IMG/VR virus record: IMGVR_UViG_3300028708_000002 | Location: 1 to 56,419 of that record | Reading direction: 5' to 3' (one strand) | Origin: a virus | DNA length: 56,419 nt | Part shown: piece after piece, positions 14,356-22,830 of the stretch | How positions within the stretch are numbered: position 1 is the stretch's first letter | Layout of the letters: the number at the start of each line of letters is the position of its first letter | Position numbers and translations under genes: made by a program | Notes under the pieces: generated by a model | The model's database searches: none | Seen by the model: the letters and a program-made list of their open reading frames with translations, nothing else | What the model was told of the DNA's origin: nothing

Positions 14356-14838
14356 TCACCGTCCCGAGGTCGTGAGCGTGCAGACGGCGCGGCTGTTGGG
14401 ACCGGCGACCTTGACGCGCGGTGAGTCGGCCTGTGGCACCACCTTGTTGTTGTCGAGGATCCGGCAGTAGACCTCGCCTGTCTTCTCCTGCACCGTGTAC
14501 ACGCTGAAGGTGACGGTGGCGACCTCGCCCTTGCGGTAGTGGAGCACCTTGGCAAACGGCGTCGCGTCCACCACGTCGATCGGCAGCGTCGGCTGTCCTT
14601 CGTCGCTCGGGAACTTCCGGCCGTCCGCGAGGTACCCGTCCAGCGCCATGTGCGCCCGGTGGCCTAGCGGCGTGCTACAAGCGATCACCGTGATCGTGTT
14701 CTGACCGGGGATCACAGGCGCTGGTGGGACCTCGCACACAGCCTCGGGCTGCGGCTTGGGATCGGGCTCCGGCCCTTCGGGAGGTCGCGCGCAGGCGAGC
14801 ACAGCCAGCACGAGGAGCGCCGCGAGGACGCGCCTCAC
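14356..14838 (-). CDS. Phage-encoded lipoprotein, 160 aa
   Basis: The N-terminus MRRVLAALLVLAVLACARP is a lipoprotein signal: two Arg, a hydrophobic core and the lipobox LAVLAC with the Cys at residue 16. A Pro-rich linker leads to an extracellular beta-type domain with Cys at VCEVPP, VIACSTP, VYCRIL and AVCTL that could form disulphides. It should be anchored outside the cytoplasmic membrane. Superinfection exclusion is a known role for phage lipoproteins, but nothing here proves it. Confidence 0.7.
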   Translation of the reverse strand: MRRVLAALLVLAVLACARPPEGPEPDPKPQPEAVCEVPPAPVIPGQNTITVIACSTPLGHRAHMALDGYLADGRKFPSDEGQPTLPIDVVDATPFAKVLHYRKGEVATVTFSVYTVQEKTGEVYCRILDNNKVVPQADSPRVKVAGPNSRAVCTLTTSGR

Positions 14839-15014
14839 TCCACGACCTCCACAGACACGTTGATCTGCTGGGCCTCGCGGATTGTGTCAGCCGCACCGGC
14901 CTTGGCGACGTACAGCACCTCTCGTGTTGCCTTGTTCTCGAACACAATGAACGTCTTGGTCTCCCGAGCCCGTTCCATCTTGATCGTCTGGGCAACCTTG
15001 CCGCTGCTAGCCAT
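14835..15014 (-). CDS. Hypothetical protein, 59 aa
   Basis: Starts MASSGKVAQTIKMERARETK behind GAGGAGGGAAC. A compact alpha/beta small protein with FIVFENKATREVLYVAKAG. The stop overlaps the lipoprotein start by 4 bases. No motif is recognised. Confidence 0.65.
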   Translation of the reverse strand: MASSGKVAQTIKMERARETKTFIVFENKATREVLYVAKAGAADTIREAQQINVSVEVVE

Positions 15015-15076
15015 GATTGTTCCCTCCTCGATTGATCTGACTCCCGAGAGGCTACCGGGCGGGTACGACTGCCGCG

Positions 15077-16216
15077 CTACTCCTCGGCGGCTGACTTCCG
15101 GTGATCCCCGTACGGGTCCTTGACGCGGTAGTTGAGGCGCTTGAAGTCCTCCCAGTTGCCACCCTCCTCCTTCAACTCGCACATGGTCTTGTGCGGGCAG
15201 AACATGCAGTTCATGCTGGATGGGTTGAGGGTTACCGGGAGGAGCCCATCACGGACCGTCTGCATATGAACGGCCTCATCCTGGATCCGCCTCAGCTGCG
15301 TCGCGCGCTCCTTGGAGGTCCGGTGGACGGTGTGCCGGAGGAACAGCGCCGGAGGCTGGACTTTGGATCGCGCGCCGAGGACCGTCAGCCTGGACTTGAG
15401 TGCGATCTGGGACAGCAGCCCCATCGGGGCCTTGTCGAGATCCGCCCCTCTGTGCCCGGACTCGCGGAGCGCCGCGAGGTAGTCTGCCTTGACCGGGAGG
15501 TTGGTGGCGTACCCCTCGGCGTCGCGGGGCCGATCGTCGGGCAGCCCCTTGCGGAGGAAGTTGTACTCAATCCCGCGCAGGCTTTCCTTGTCCCCCAGCA
15601 CGCCCTCGCGCCGGAGCGACTGGGTGGCAATCGCCCAGTAGCTACCGGCCTGGTTGTCCATCTTCAGGTGGCCAGTCTGGATGGACTTCGCGGTCTTGTG
15701 CTCCCCCAGCATCATCCAGTCGGTCCGGAGGTCGCGGTACACAAGGTCCCATGTCCCGAAGTACTGGACTAGGAGCGCACCCGGCTCGACATCATACACG
15801 CCCTGCCGCTCCTCTGGCCACGGCACGTCGATGCCGAACGTCCTTTCAGGAGCGACCACGTGCATGTAGTCATCCCGGCCATACCGCTCGACGTAGCCGT
15901 TCAGCATCCCCACGCCAAGGTCGATCGCGTCGGTGTACTCCGCCACGTCCTCATCTGTGGCGTCCTTGGTCTTCACAAACGCCAGGCCGCGCTCCTCCTC
16001 CGCCAGGCGCGCGAACGTCTCAGCAGGGTGCGGACCTCGCTTGAGGCCGGGGCCGCAGTACCACTCCGCAAGCGCGACGTGGACCAGGCCACCGAACCAC
16101 AAGCGGAGGTCCGCCCGGCCCTTGGGCACCAACCCTTCCCGCCAAGACCACCACCACTGCTGTGGGCAGCGCCCAAACGTCCCGCGCTCCGAGGTCCTGA
16201 GGATTGGTACCGTCAT
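15077..16216 (-). CDS. RecB/Cas4-type PD-(D/E)XK nuclease with Fe-S cysteines
   Basis: The 379-residue protein has GTWDLVYRD (catalytic Asp), MMLGEHKTAKS (ExK) and the QAGSYWAIA glutamine motif of the RecB nuclease family. One Cys near the start (FGRCPQQWWW) and three near the end (CMFCPHKTMCEL) match the AddB/Cas4 4Fe-4S pattern. It probably makes single-stranded ends for recombination with the Sak4-like ATPase. Confidence 0.85.
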   Translation of the reverse strand: MTVPILRTSERGTFGRCPQQWWWSWREGLVPKGRADLRLWFGGLVHVALAEWYCGPGLKRGPHPAETFARLAEEERGLAFVKTKDATDEDVAEYTDAIDLGVGMLNGYVERYGRDDYMHVVAPERTFGIDVPWPEERQGVYDVEPGALLVQYFGTWDLVYRDLRTDWMMLGEHKTAKSIQTGHLKMDNQAGSYWAIATQSLRREGVLGDKESLRGIEYNFLRKGLPDDRPRDAEGYATNLPVKADYLAALRESGHRGADLDKAPMGLLSQIALKSRLTVLGARSKVQPPALFLRHTVHRTSKERATQLRRIQDEAVHMQTVRDGLLPVTLNPSSMNCMFCPHKTMCELKEEGGNWEDFKRLNYRVKDPYGDHRKSAAEE

Positions 16217-16648
16217 CTACTTCCCCGTTCGCTTCCAGGTGCCGCAGCCGTCGCTCTTGAAGCCGACATCCTTGGCAGCTATGGTGACTCGCATCCGCGC
16301 TCCTTCGTTCCCGGAGCCGTACTCTATGGCCTCGTTGGGATTGCCGCTAAACCCGCTCAGGCGCTCCCAGAAGCAGAATGCGAAATCCCCGGTTGGGACA
16401 GTGGACGTGTAGGTCCCGGCCTTGATCTCCGCCCCCACCGCCCACGTTCCGTCGCCGAACTCCTCTGCGGCCGGAGCGTCCGGGTTGGTAATGCCACCCG
16501 GTGTGTGATCCTGCGGCTCCTGCTGGCCCGTAGCGGGCTGAACGGCGTTGTTGGTACCTCCGACAGCGGCGAGGAGCACAGCCCCTCCTCCGCACAGCAG
16601 GAGCACCGCGCCAACGCACACCGCGACGATGATGACGACCTTCTTCAT
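16217..16648 (-). CDS. Membrane-anchored secreted protein, 143 aa
   Basis: MKKVVIIVAVCVGAVLLLCGGGAVLLAAVGG is a signal anchor. A Gln/Pro linker precedes a domain with GDGTWAVGAEIKAGTYTS, CFWERLSGFSG and SDGCGTWKR. This DGTW...GTY...C-W-RLSG...GCGTW pattern is common in exported proteins of Actinobacteria and their phages. It should sit outside the membrane with one or more disulphides. Function unknown; it supports the host assignment. Confidence 0.7.
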   Translation of the reverse strand: MKKVVIIVAVCVGAVLLLCGGGAVLLAAVGGTNNAVQPATGQQEPQDHTPGGITNPDAPAAEEFGDGTWAVGAEIKAGTYTSTVPTGDFAFCFWERLSGFSGNPNEAIEYGSGNEGARMRVTIAAKDVGFKSDGCGTWKRTGK

Positions 16649-16731
16649 TTCTCCTCCATCTAGATAGGGCGGTGGCCCCAGACCCACCCAGGTCCAGGGC
16701 CACCGCAGTGACACGCCGCGCTTCTGCTGGC

Positions 16732-17151
16732 CTAGAAGGGCGTGTCTGCTACACCCGGCGAGGACTTGCGCGGCTGCGCGCGCCGGACGCCAGCCTTGAC
16801 CGGACCCTTGCGGACAGCTGGGGCCTTGGCCGGGGTCTCCTCGACCTCCTCCGGCTCCTCGACCGGTGCGGCCTTGGCCTTGGTCGCCTTGGCTGGCTTC
16901 GCCGGAGCGGCCTTGCGGGCGATGCCGGGCACCTTCACGCCGCTGTCCTTCCACGCGCCGTGGTTCGTGTCACTGCGCTGGAACGTCGGACGGAGGTACG
17001 CGCCGAGTGCGACGCCAGCCCTGAAAGCCTCCTCCTTGGACTTCGCCTTGGCCGGGTCATACCCGGTCTCCTCCAGCAGCCAGTCCGCGAACCGGACCTG
17101 CATGTCAGACGGTGCCTTGGTGGCATAGGCCGACAAGTCGTCTCGTGCCAT
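16732..17151 (-). CDS. Hypothetical protein with Ala/Lys linker and SSB-like tip, 139 aa
   Basis: A folded N-terminal domain of about 65 residues (MQVRFADWLLEETGYDP, FRAGVALGAYLRPTFQ) precedes a long Ala/Lys/Pro linker and the end GVADTPF. The final PF after an Asp resembles the tip of SSB proteins and echoes the PDPF end of the protein at 12984-13517. A second ssDNA-binding or SSB-partner-recruiting protein is possible. Confidence 0.6.
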   Translation of the reverse strand: MARDDLSAYATKAPSDMQVRFADWLLEETGYDPAKAKSKEEAFRAGVALGAYLRPTFQRSDTNHGAWKDSGVKVPGIARKAAPAKPAKATKAKAAPVEEPEEVEETPAKAPAVRKGPVKAGVRRAQPRKSSPGVADTPF

Positions 17152-17203
17152 GTCTCCTCCTTTGGTCTAGCTGAGCGTACTGCTGCAGCTCAATTGCCGA
17201 AAG

Positions 17204-17362
17204 TCATCGTCTCACACGGAGCGTCCGCAACTTCACGCCGCTCCTCGGCTTTCGCTCCGCGACGATGGCGCGGTATCGGGCATACCGCCCACGCTCGCGC
17301 CGGACCCCCAGGACTATCCCGAGGGCTCCGGACGCGAGCACAGACGCCACCCACACAACCAT
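17204..17362 (-). CDS. Small membrane protein, 52 aa
   Basis: The ATG at 17360-17362 overlaps the TGA of the SNF2 gene. MVVWVASVLASGALGIVLGV forms one membrane helix, followed by a strongly basic cytoplasmic tail. Function unknown. Confidence 0.55.
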   Translation of the reverse strand: MVVWVASVLASGALGIVLGVRRERGRYARYRAIVAERKPRSGVKLRTLRVRR

Positions 17363-19338
17363 CAACGCAAGCTCTCCGTCAGTTCAATGACGCGACGGTT
17401 GAACTCTATACCGCGCCGCCCGTCGAGCACCTTGTGCGAGCCTCGCTCCAATTCAGTGTTAGCAAGGGCAATCGCCTCCTCGATGGTGCCGAGTGACCGC
17501 AGGTACCAGTAGAAGACGGGGCGGGGGTTGGAGACTCGGTGGATCCGGTCCTCGGCCTGCGCCTGGTCATCCGGCACCCAGGTCTCATCGAGGAACACCA
17601 TGTGGTCGGCGGAGTCGATCGTCAACGCCACACCGCCTGTCCTGGTCTGCAGAAGGAGCACCTGCGCTCCGCCGTCTGTCCGGTTGAAGTCCCCCAGGAC
17701 CTCCGACCGGTTCGTGGTGTCCCCGGTGATGATTCCCGTGGTAGCGATGGAGGAAAGCGCTTCCCTCACCAACTCCAGCATCTGGGTGTACTGCGACAAG
17801 ACCACGACCTTGCCGGTGGGGTCCTCGGGATAGCCCATCTCTGTCAGCATCTGCACCAGGTAGTCGACCTTGTTGGAAGGCATTGTCGGGATCAGGATCG
17901 TCTTCGTGACCTGGTGCTTGTGGTCCGTCCTGTCCGGGCAGGCGGAGTCCTTGCACTTCTGCCAGACCTGGCGCTGCTCCGGACGGCCAGCCGAGGAGGC
18001 GAACTGCTTGAGCCGCGTCATCTCCGCGAGCGTCCCGATGGCGCTGAGGTCACCTTCGGCCAAGATGGCAACAGAGGTCTCCTCCATCTCCCGATATGCC
18101 TTCTCCTGTGCGGGGTCCAGCGGCAGCCACACGCCGCGACCGAGCGCCACCGGGGTCTCGCTCTCCGGGCCGTCCACGAGGTTGGTCCCCATGTAGCTCT
18201 TGGGCGGGAGGTCCGGCGCGACCTCGGCTTTGGTTCGCCGCAACATGATCCGGTCCAGGTCGCTCCACAGCAGCGCCTCCCGGTCCTCCCGGAGCCCACC
18301 GAGGTTGCGCGATCCGCCGTAGCCGAAGGTCACGTTGAAGTAGGTCTCGACCCACTGCCAGTAGCCCCGGAACTCCTCAGGCCGGAGCCAGTTCAGCGTG
18401 CCCCAGAGCAGCTGCGGCTTGCTCCGCATCGGCGTACCTGAGGAGGCCACGCGCAGCCCGTCCTGGCGCGTACGGAGGAGCATCATCCCGTTGCGTACCT
18501 GGGTGGGAGTACCGCGTCGGCGGATGAGAGCGTTCTGGCTCTCATCGAGCAGGATGGCACCCCACTCGCGCTGGAATAGCTCGGGCCACTCGTGCTCGTG
18601 ACGGGTCTTGGTCCGGCGTGGGTCGTGCTCGCACACCAACTCCTTCTTGTGGCGTACAGGTGTCTCCCGCCCACACTGCCCACAGATCCACCAACTCTTG
18701 GTCGAGACCATCTGGGGGTGGACGACAACCCATGTATTATGGAGCGAGGGCTCAGCCTTGATCTCATCCCAAACGCGCTGCCGGGCCGTCCGTCCGTCTG
18801 GGAAGTTCACCACGATCCCGTCGTCCAGCCAGCGCAGTAGCTCGCGCGCCCACACGGTCTCGGTTGCGGTCTTGGTCGTCACCACGAGGTAGGGACCGGT
18901 CACCCCATCCTCGATCACGCCGCCGATGAGCTCCAGGGTCTTCCCAAGCCCCATCTCGTCTGCGATCAGGACGTTGCGGCCCTTGGCGATGAACCTCGCC
19001 GCCACACGCTGGTAGGTCCGGGCCTCCATCGCCTGCGCGAGGTCCGGCGCGACGTCAGGCACATGCTCCAGGTCCGCGTCCATCAGCTGCCCGAGGTCGC
19101 GCATGGCCTCGCTCGTGGCGCGCCGGTCACTGTACCAGGCGGCAAGCTCGCTGCCCACCTTCATCGTGTCGCCGAAGCGCTCCCGGAGCGCGACGCAGGA
19201 GGCTGCTGTGAGCGGGACCGTCCAGGCCGCGTCGCGCTTGGAGAAGTACGCGCCTGGGATCGACTCACCAAGCCGCGCCACATGATGGTCAGAGCGGATG
19301 CGGATGCGCCGCCCAGCCAGATCTGCTATCACCGTCAT
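17362..19338 (-). CDS. SNF2-family DNA helicase/translocase
   Basis: The 658-residue protein has motif I ADEMGLGKT (residues 126-134), a DEAH-like DESQN box, SSGTPMRSKPQ, and motif VI QAQAEDRIHRVSN. The N-terminal 100 residues resemble the small HARP-like region of SMARCAL1-type annealing helicases, by eye only. CGQCGRE ... LVCEHD and CKDSACPD may hold zinc. The start ATG lies behind GAAGGGAACGAAG with the GCGAGAG leader. It likely remodels replication forks or displaces proteins from DNA. Confidence 0.88.
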   Translation of the reverse strand: MTVIADLAGRRIRIRSDHHVARLGESIPGAYFSKRDAAWTVPLTAASCVALRERFGDTMKVGSELAAWYSDRRATSEAMRDLGQLMDADLEHVPDVAPDLAQAMEARTYQRVAARFIAKGRNVLIADEMGLGKTLELIGGVIEDGVTGPYLVVTTKTATETVWARELLRWLDDGIVVNFPDGRTARQRVWDEIKAEPSLHNTWVVVHPQMVSTKSWWICGQCGRETPVRHKKELVCEHDPRRTKTRHEHEWPELFQREWGAILLDESQNALIRRRGTPTQVRNGMMLLRTRQDGLRVASSGTPMRSKPQLLWGTLNWLRPEEFRGYWQWVETYFNVTFGYGGSRNLGGLREDREALLWSDLDRIMLRRTKAEVAPDLPPKSYMGTNLVDGPESETPVALGRGVWLPLDPAQEKAYREMEETSVAILAEGDLSAIGTLAEMTRLKQFASSAGRPEQRQVWQKCKDSACPDRTDHKHQVTKTILIPTMPSNKVDYLVQMLTEMGYPEDPTGKVVVLSQYTQMLELVREALSSIATTGIITGDTTNRSEVLGDFNRTDGGAQVLLLQTRTGGVALTIDSADHMVFLDETWVPDDQAQAEDRIHRVSNPRPVFYWYLRSLGTIEEAIALANTELERGSHKVLDGRRGIEFNRRVIELTESLR

Positions 19339-19359
19339 CTTCGTTCCCTTCTCTCGCCT
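19339..19359 (-). promoter_or_regulatory. Start-associated leader, GAAGGGAACGAAG with GGCGAGAG
   Basis: On the transcript GGCGAGAG is followed directly by AAGGGAACGAAG and the ATG of the SNF2 gene. The stem seen at the other leaders is absent, because only three pairs can form here. Confidence 0.5.
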
Positions 19360-19400
19360 ATCACCGAGGAGCGTACGCCAATTGGCCTGCTAACGGAATG

Positions 19401-19430
19401 ATGGCCCGCCCTCCGGAGAGAGCGGGCCAT
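19401..19430 (-). terminator. Hairpin terminator, 9-bp stem
   Basis: ATGGCCCGC at 19401-19409 pairs perfectly with GCGGGCCAT at 19422-19430, loop 12 bases. It lies 11 bases past the stop of the membrane coiled-coil gene. Only short T clusters follow, so it may also act as an RNA-stabilising end. Confidence 0.6.
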
Positions 19431-19440
19431 CACGGTCCGG

Positions 19441-20148
19441 TCAGACGTTCAGCGGTACGGGGCTCTTGGGGGCCACCGTCTGAAGCTCCAGCGACTTGAT
19501 AACCATCGCCTGGATCTCCGTCTTCTTCAGGCCATCGAACGGGAGGCCCATGTCGGCTGCCTCGTAACGGAGGTCCGCGAGCCGCAGCCCGAGCACCCGG
19601 TTGCGCTCGCGGGTGAGGCGAGCCTTTTCGTTGATCGCGTCCTGCTCGACCTTGCTCCGCTTCGCGCCAACCTCGCGGGCAACCTGGACGTTCGACTCCT
19701 CGGCGAGGATCGCCTTGAAGTCCGGCTTGATGAGGCTCTTGAGGATCTCGGCACCGGCGATGAGGAGGACTACCGCGATGAACGCGAATCCCAGCACCAG
19801 CGTCGCGGAGCCGAGGAAGTTGATCGTGGCACTCACGCCCACCGGGAAGACCAGCAGGATCAGCGCCATCTTCTTGGCCGGTGCGGCCATCCCCGCCGCG
19901 CTCAGGACCTTGACGCAAAGCAGGATGAACATGTCCATCGCCAGCGGGATGATCGCCGCGCTGAACGGGTCGGCCTTGGCAGCGTGACCAAGGAAGTGGA
20001 ACTGGTGCTGGAAGCTAGCAACCATCACCAGCAGGGTGATCGCGAGGCCCAGGCGCTTCGCCCACTTGATCGCGGACAGCATCTCCTCGACGGCCTTGGA
20101 GCCGTACTGCTCGGCGAACTTCTGGCCGGGGGTCTTGGTGGAGTTCAT
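19441..20148 (-). CDS. Four-helix membrane protein with coiled-coil tail (DUF2637-like)
   Basis: The 235-residue protein has four hydrophobic segments (AITLLVMVASF, IIPLAMDMFILLCVKVL, ALILLVFPVGVSATINFL, LVLGFAFIAVVLLIAG) and then about 90 charged, helical residues. The PLAMD in the second helix is like the PxxxD of DUF2637 membrane proteins of Actinobacteria; the match is tentative. The leader carries a GCGAG hairpin. Possibly a membrane anchor for phage complexes. Confidence 0.65.
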   Translation of the reverse strand: MNSTKTPGQKFAEQYGSKAVEEMLSAIKWAKRLGLAITLLVMVASFQHQFHFLGHAAKADPFSAAIIPLAMDMFILLCVKVLSAAGMAAPAKKMALILLVFPVGVSATINFLGSATLVLGFAFIAVVLLIAGAEILKSLIKPDFKAILAEESNVQVAREVGAKRSKVEQDAINEKARLTRERNRVLGLRLADLRYEAADMGLPFDGLKKTEIQAMVIKSLELQTVAPKSPVPLNV

Positions 20149-20210
20149 CTCGGTTCCCTTCGTTGGAGGAAGACTCGCCATCTTCCCTTGCAACACCAAC
20201 GCTACTCCAA
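20149..20210 (-). promoter_or_regulatory. Hairpin leader and upstream box of membrane protein gene
   Basis: Stem GGAAGA (20168-20173) / TCTTCC (20181-20186) has a 7-base loop reading TGGCGAG on the transcript, and GAAGGGAACCGAG then precedes the ATG. Farther upstream lies TTGGAGTAGCGTTG (complement of 20197-20210), a box shared with two other leaders. Confidence 0.6.
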
Positions 20211-20213
20211 CTG

Positions 20214-20249
20214 CAACGGGATGGCTACATTTCCGCAGCCATCCCGTTG
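20214..20249 (-). terminator. Strong hairpin terminator, 13-bp stem
   Basis: CAACGGGATGGCT (20214-20226) pairs perfectly with AGCCATCCCGTTG (20237-20249), loop 10. It lies about 18 bases beyond the TAA of the 317-residue gene and just before the promoter-like box of the next leader, so it separates two transcription units. Confidence 0.75.
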
Positions 20250-20266
20250 GTAAATATGAAGATTCT

Positions 20267-21220
20267 TTACGCCTCGATGTCTACCAGCACATTCTCTGAG
20301 GATCTAGTCTGCCCGCCCGTGAACGCCTTGCCCCGTCCCACAGCCACGAGGGCGGAGAGCCGGAACGCCCGGAAGCCAGTCCCAGCCTGGCAGCAGAACA
20401 GCACCACTCGCTCGCCCAGCTGCTCGGTGACGCGGACCGTCCTGGGGTCGCCCACCTTGGCCGTCTCCGTCCCGCCGCTCAGCCGGTTGTGCCACTTCAC
20501 CACATGCCCGGCAATCGCGTCCACCACAACCCGCTCCGGCGCGGTGGCGGGGTCGAACGGGAGGCGTACCACCTTGGGCATGACCTCCGCGTCCCTGCGG
20601 CGGAACGCCTTGTTGGTGGCGACCCTCGCCAACTCCTCGGCTGCCTCGGTCGGCTTGCGCTCCGCGAGCTTCAACGCCGCGCTGACATTCCGCGTCTGCA
20701 CCGTCCGGTCGCCCACCGTGTAGGTCGCTCCAGCGTTGACATACACGCCGCTGTCCCACGCCTGGTGGATCGCCTCGATGACGTCAGCGCCGCGCGTCGC
20801 CACAACCTCGGTCAGTTCACCCTCGGTCCGGTAATGCCCGATCCACCCTAGCGCCTCGATAGCCGTGCAGAACACCCGAGCCTTGGCCTCGCTCTTGGTT
20901 TCCGGTACTGTGGCCTCTCCGTTGGAGCTAGGGGCCTTAGCGGCAGTCTTCTGCACCGGCTCAGCCGGGCGGGTACGCGGCCTGGGACGCTCAGCCTCGG
21001 TCTTGTCGTGGAGCCGCAGCGCGTCCTGGAGCGCCTGCTTGCCCATCGTCCGTGCCTCCAGGACCTCCCGGCGCACGGCCTCGGCACGAAGCTCGGTGAG
21101 CCTCCAGTCGCCGTAGACATCAGCCGTCTCCACGATCGTGTTCGGCATCCGCTGTGCGGCTCGCTCGCGCTTGGCGTCCGCGACCCGCCGGAGCCCTCCC
21201 TTGCGTACTGTGGTCGTCAT
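20267..21220 (-). CDS. Hypothetical two-part protein, 317 aa
   Basis: Starts MTTTVRKGGLRRVADAKRER. About 75 basic, helical residues come first, then a Pro/Ala linker, then a C-terminal domain of about 200 residues (FCTAIEALGWIGHYRTEGEL, VVLFCCQAGTGFRAFRL). No family is recognised. Expression from a GCGAGAG leader groups it with the DUF2786 and SAP proteins. Confidence 0.7.
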   Translation of the reverse strand: MTTTVRKGGLRRVADAKRERAAQRMPNTIVETADVYGDWRLTELRAEAVRREVLEARTMGKQALQDALRLHDKTEAERPRPRTRPAEPVQKTAAKAPSSNGEATVPETKSEAKARVFCTAIEALGWIGHYRTEGELTEVVATRGADVIEAIHQAWDSGVYVNAGATYTVGDRTVQTRNVSAALKLAERKPTEAAEELARVATNKAFRRRDAEVMPKVVRLPFDPATAPERVVVDAIAGHVVKWHNRLSGGTETAKVGDPRTVRVTEQLGERVVLFCCQAGTGFRAFRLSALVAVGRGKAFTGGQTRSSENVLVDIEA

Positions 21221-21402
21221 CTCAGTCCCCTTCTCTTCTCTCGCCTGATCTTGTTCCTGCGGCGGTCGACCTTCCGCAGTACCCTCTCGGGTATTCCCTG
21301 TGCTATGAACGGCTTCTGGGTGATCCGCTCCGCCCACTTGAACCATCCCCGTTGGTACGGATCGACGTTGCCGACCGGATAGCCTCCGGCCTCACTCGGC
21401 AC
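21217..21402 (-). CDS. Hypothetical basic protein, 61 aa
   Basis: Ends in a run of Arg/Lys (KVDRRRNKIRREKRRG) that suggests nucleic-acid binding. It begins MPSEAGGYPVGNVDPYQRGW. The stop overlaps the next ATG (ATGA), and its start overlaps the preceding gene by 11 bases. Confidence 0.65.
   Translation of the reverse strand: MPSEAGGYPVGNVDPYQRGWFKWAERITQKPFIAQGIPERVLRKVDRRRNKIRREKRRGLR
21221..21246 (-). promoter_or_regulatory. Start-associated leader with GGCGAGAG
   Basis: The transcript reads GGCGAGAG, AAGAG, then AAGGGGACTGAG and the ATG at 21218-21220. The loop sequence is present but no stem of more than three pairs was found. The leader lies inside the upstream small gene. Confidence 0.45.
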
Positions 21403-21673
21403 GGCGGCACACCTCCAACTTCTCCTCCGGCCATCCTGGAACCGCCCACCCGCTCTCCATCTCGATGAAGTTGAGGCTGTGGGGCAGGGTCCCGCCCGTC
21501 ACCCGGCGCACAACCGCGTCGCCGCCATACCCCTGGAGCGTGTCGCCCTGCACGAGGCGACGGACCTCCACCAACCGCGTCTCGCCGGACGCAAGCCGCG
21601 CCATCCGCTCGCGCTGCTCCTTGGTAACCCGAACGGTCTTGCTTGGCCTGGTGGCTACTGCCTTGCTGACCAT
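21392..21673 (-). CDS. Hypothetical protein, 93 aa
   Basis: ATG at 21671-21673 follows GAAGGGAACAAGAAG. The N-terminus KAVATRPSKTVRVTKEQRERM resembles a short DNA-binding or toxin-antitoxin-like helix, but no clear helix-turn-helix is seen. The rest is beta-rich. The upstream TACTCC resembles part of the shared box. Confidence 0.6.
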   Translation of the reverse strand: MVSKAVATRPSKTVRVTKEQRERMARLASGETRLVEVRRLVQGDTLQGYGGDAVVRRVTGGTLPHSLNFIEMESGWAVPGWPEEKLEVCRRAE

Positions 21674-21772
21674 CTTCTTGTTCCCTTCTCTGGAGTTTCG
21701 TCCCGAGCTTACTCCTGGAGGCTGCAGGCCGCGCGCCGGAGGACGTGTCTCGGCGCGCGGCCGCAACGGGCA

Positions 21773-22774
21773 CTAGCTGGTGAGCTCACCGCTGGGAGTC
21801 CGAGTGCCTGCCTCCTCCACGCGCTGGGCGCGTGAAGACCTATCAACCTCGACCTCGCTCGCAGCGTCCCGCCCGAGAGCAGCACCGGCGCGAGCCTCAG
21901 CCGAGTAGTGGTAACGCTGGTACCGCGCCTCATCGGCTTGCGTCCAGCCCTTCTTGCGGGACTTCTTGGCGGGGGTGGTCTCCTGAACCTCGATCTCGAC
22001 CGGCCGCAGCTGCGGGAAGAATCCATAGAACGCCTCCAGCACCCGCTCCTCGCGCCCGTGCAGCTGGACCGCGCCGCCGAGGCTGTCCGCGCCGTCCCGC
22101 GCCTCCCGCAGCTGGGACTGGAGACCGTTGCTGAATCCGTTGGCGAAGCCGTAGCGGAAGGTCTTGACGTTGACGCCGCGACCGGCCACCATCTCTTCGA
22201 CGCCGCGACGCTCGCACTCCGCACGGTACATCTTCGTGGCCCGCGTGGTGTGGGTGGCGTCGCGGTTGCCCCAGAGCGCGTCCGCGATCTCATAGCGGTT
22301 CCATCCTGCCGACCGGAGCCGGAACACATTCACCGCGTCGCTGAGGCTGGGGTCCGGGTTGACGTCGATCCGGTTGATGAAGACGAGACGCGCGGCGTTG
22401 AACAGGTACTCCGCATACCGCACGTCACCCTCGTAGCCGACCAGCGCGGCCTGTGCCATCCAGCCGTCGACCGGGTGGAAGTAGTTCTTGATATGGACGT
22501 TAACGCCGCAGTGATCGGCGATCCGGCGGATGAAGATGGAGTACCAGCTGGAGTACCGCGTGGTGTTGAGTCGGCAGAGGTCGATGATGGAGAGGATCGG
22601 CTCAACGGCGGTGGCGTCCTGCGCCAGCAGATGCTCCTGCTCGATCCGGTACTTGCGCATAAGCTCCTCGGCCTTGGCCCGGTAGGTCGCTGCGGCCTCA
22701 GGCGGGGTAGCGGGATCCTCGGCCACGTTCAGCAGTCCGCTGATCTTGTTGAGGATCACATCCAGGTTAGCCAT
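21773..22774 (-). CDS. DUF2786 domain protein, 333 aa
   Basis: The N-terminus ILNKISGLLNVAEDPATPPEA followed by KAEELMRKYRIEQ is the DUF2786 helical repeat (residues about 7-46). The next 150 residues resemble the C-terminal region that usually accompanies it. A basic, probably disordered tail follows. Function is unknown across the family; many actinophages carry one copy near replication or host-takeover genes. Confidence 0.75.
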   Translation of the reverse strand: MANLDVILNKISGLLNVAEDPATPPEAAATYRAKAEELMRKYRIEQEHLLAQDATAVEPILSIIDLCRLNTTRYSSWYSIFIRRIADHCGVNVHIKNYFHPVDGWMAQAALVGYEGDVRYAEYLFNAARLVFINRIDVNPDPSLSDAVNVFRLRSAGWNRYEIADALWGNRDATHTTRATKMYRAECERRGVEEMVAGRGVNVKTFRYGFANGFSNGLQSQLREARDGADSLGGAVQLHGREERVLEAFYGFFPQLRPVEIEVQETTPAKKSRKKGWTQADEARYQRYHYSAEARAGAALGRDAASEVEVDRSSRAQRVEEAGTRTPSGELTS

Positions 22775-22808
22775 CTCGGTTCCCTTCTAAGAGCCCTCTC
22801 GCTGGGCT
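22775..22808 (-). promoter_or_regulatory. Hairpin leader of DUF2786 gene
   Basis: AGCCC (22792-22796) pairs with GGGCT (22804-22808) around a 7-base loop reading AGCGAGA on the transcript, followed by GAAGGGAACCGAG and the ATG. The stem bases differ from the other leaders while pairing is kept. Confidence 0.6.
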
Positions 22809-22830
22809 AGGACTGAGCGTCCTGGGCGAG

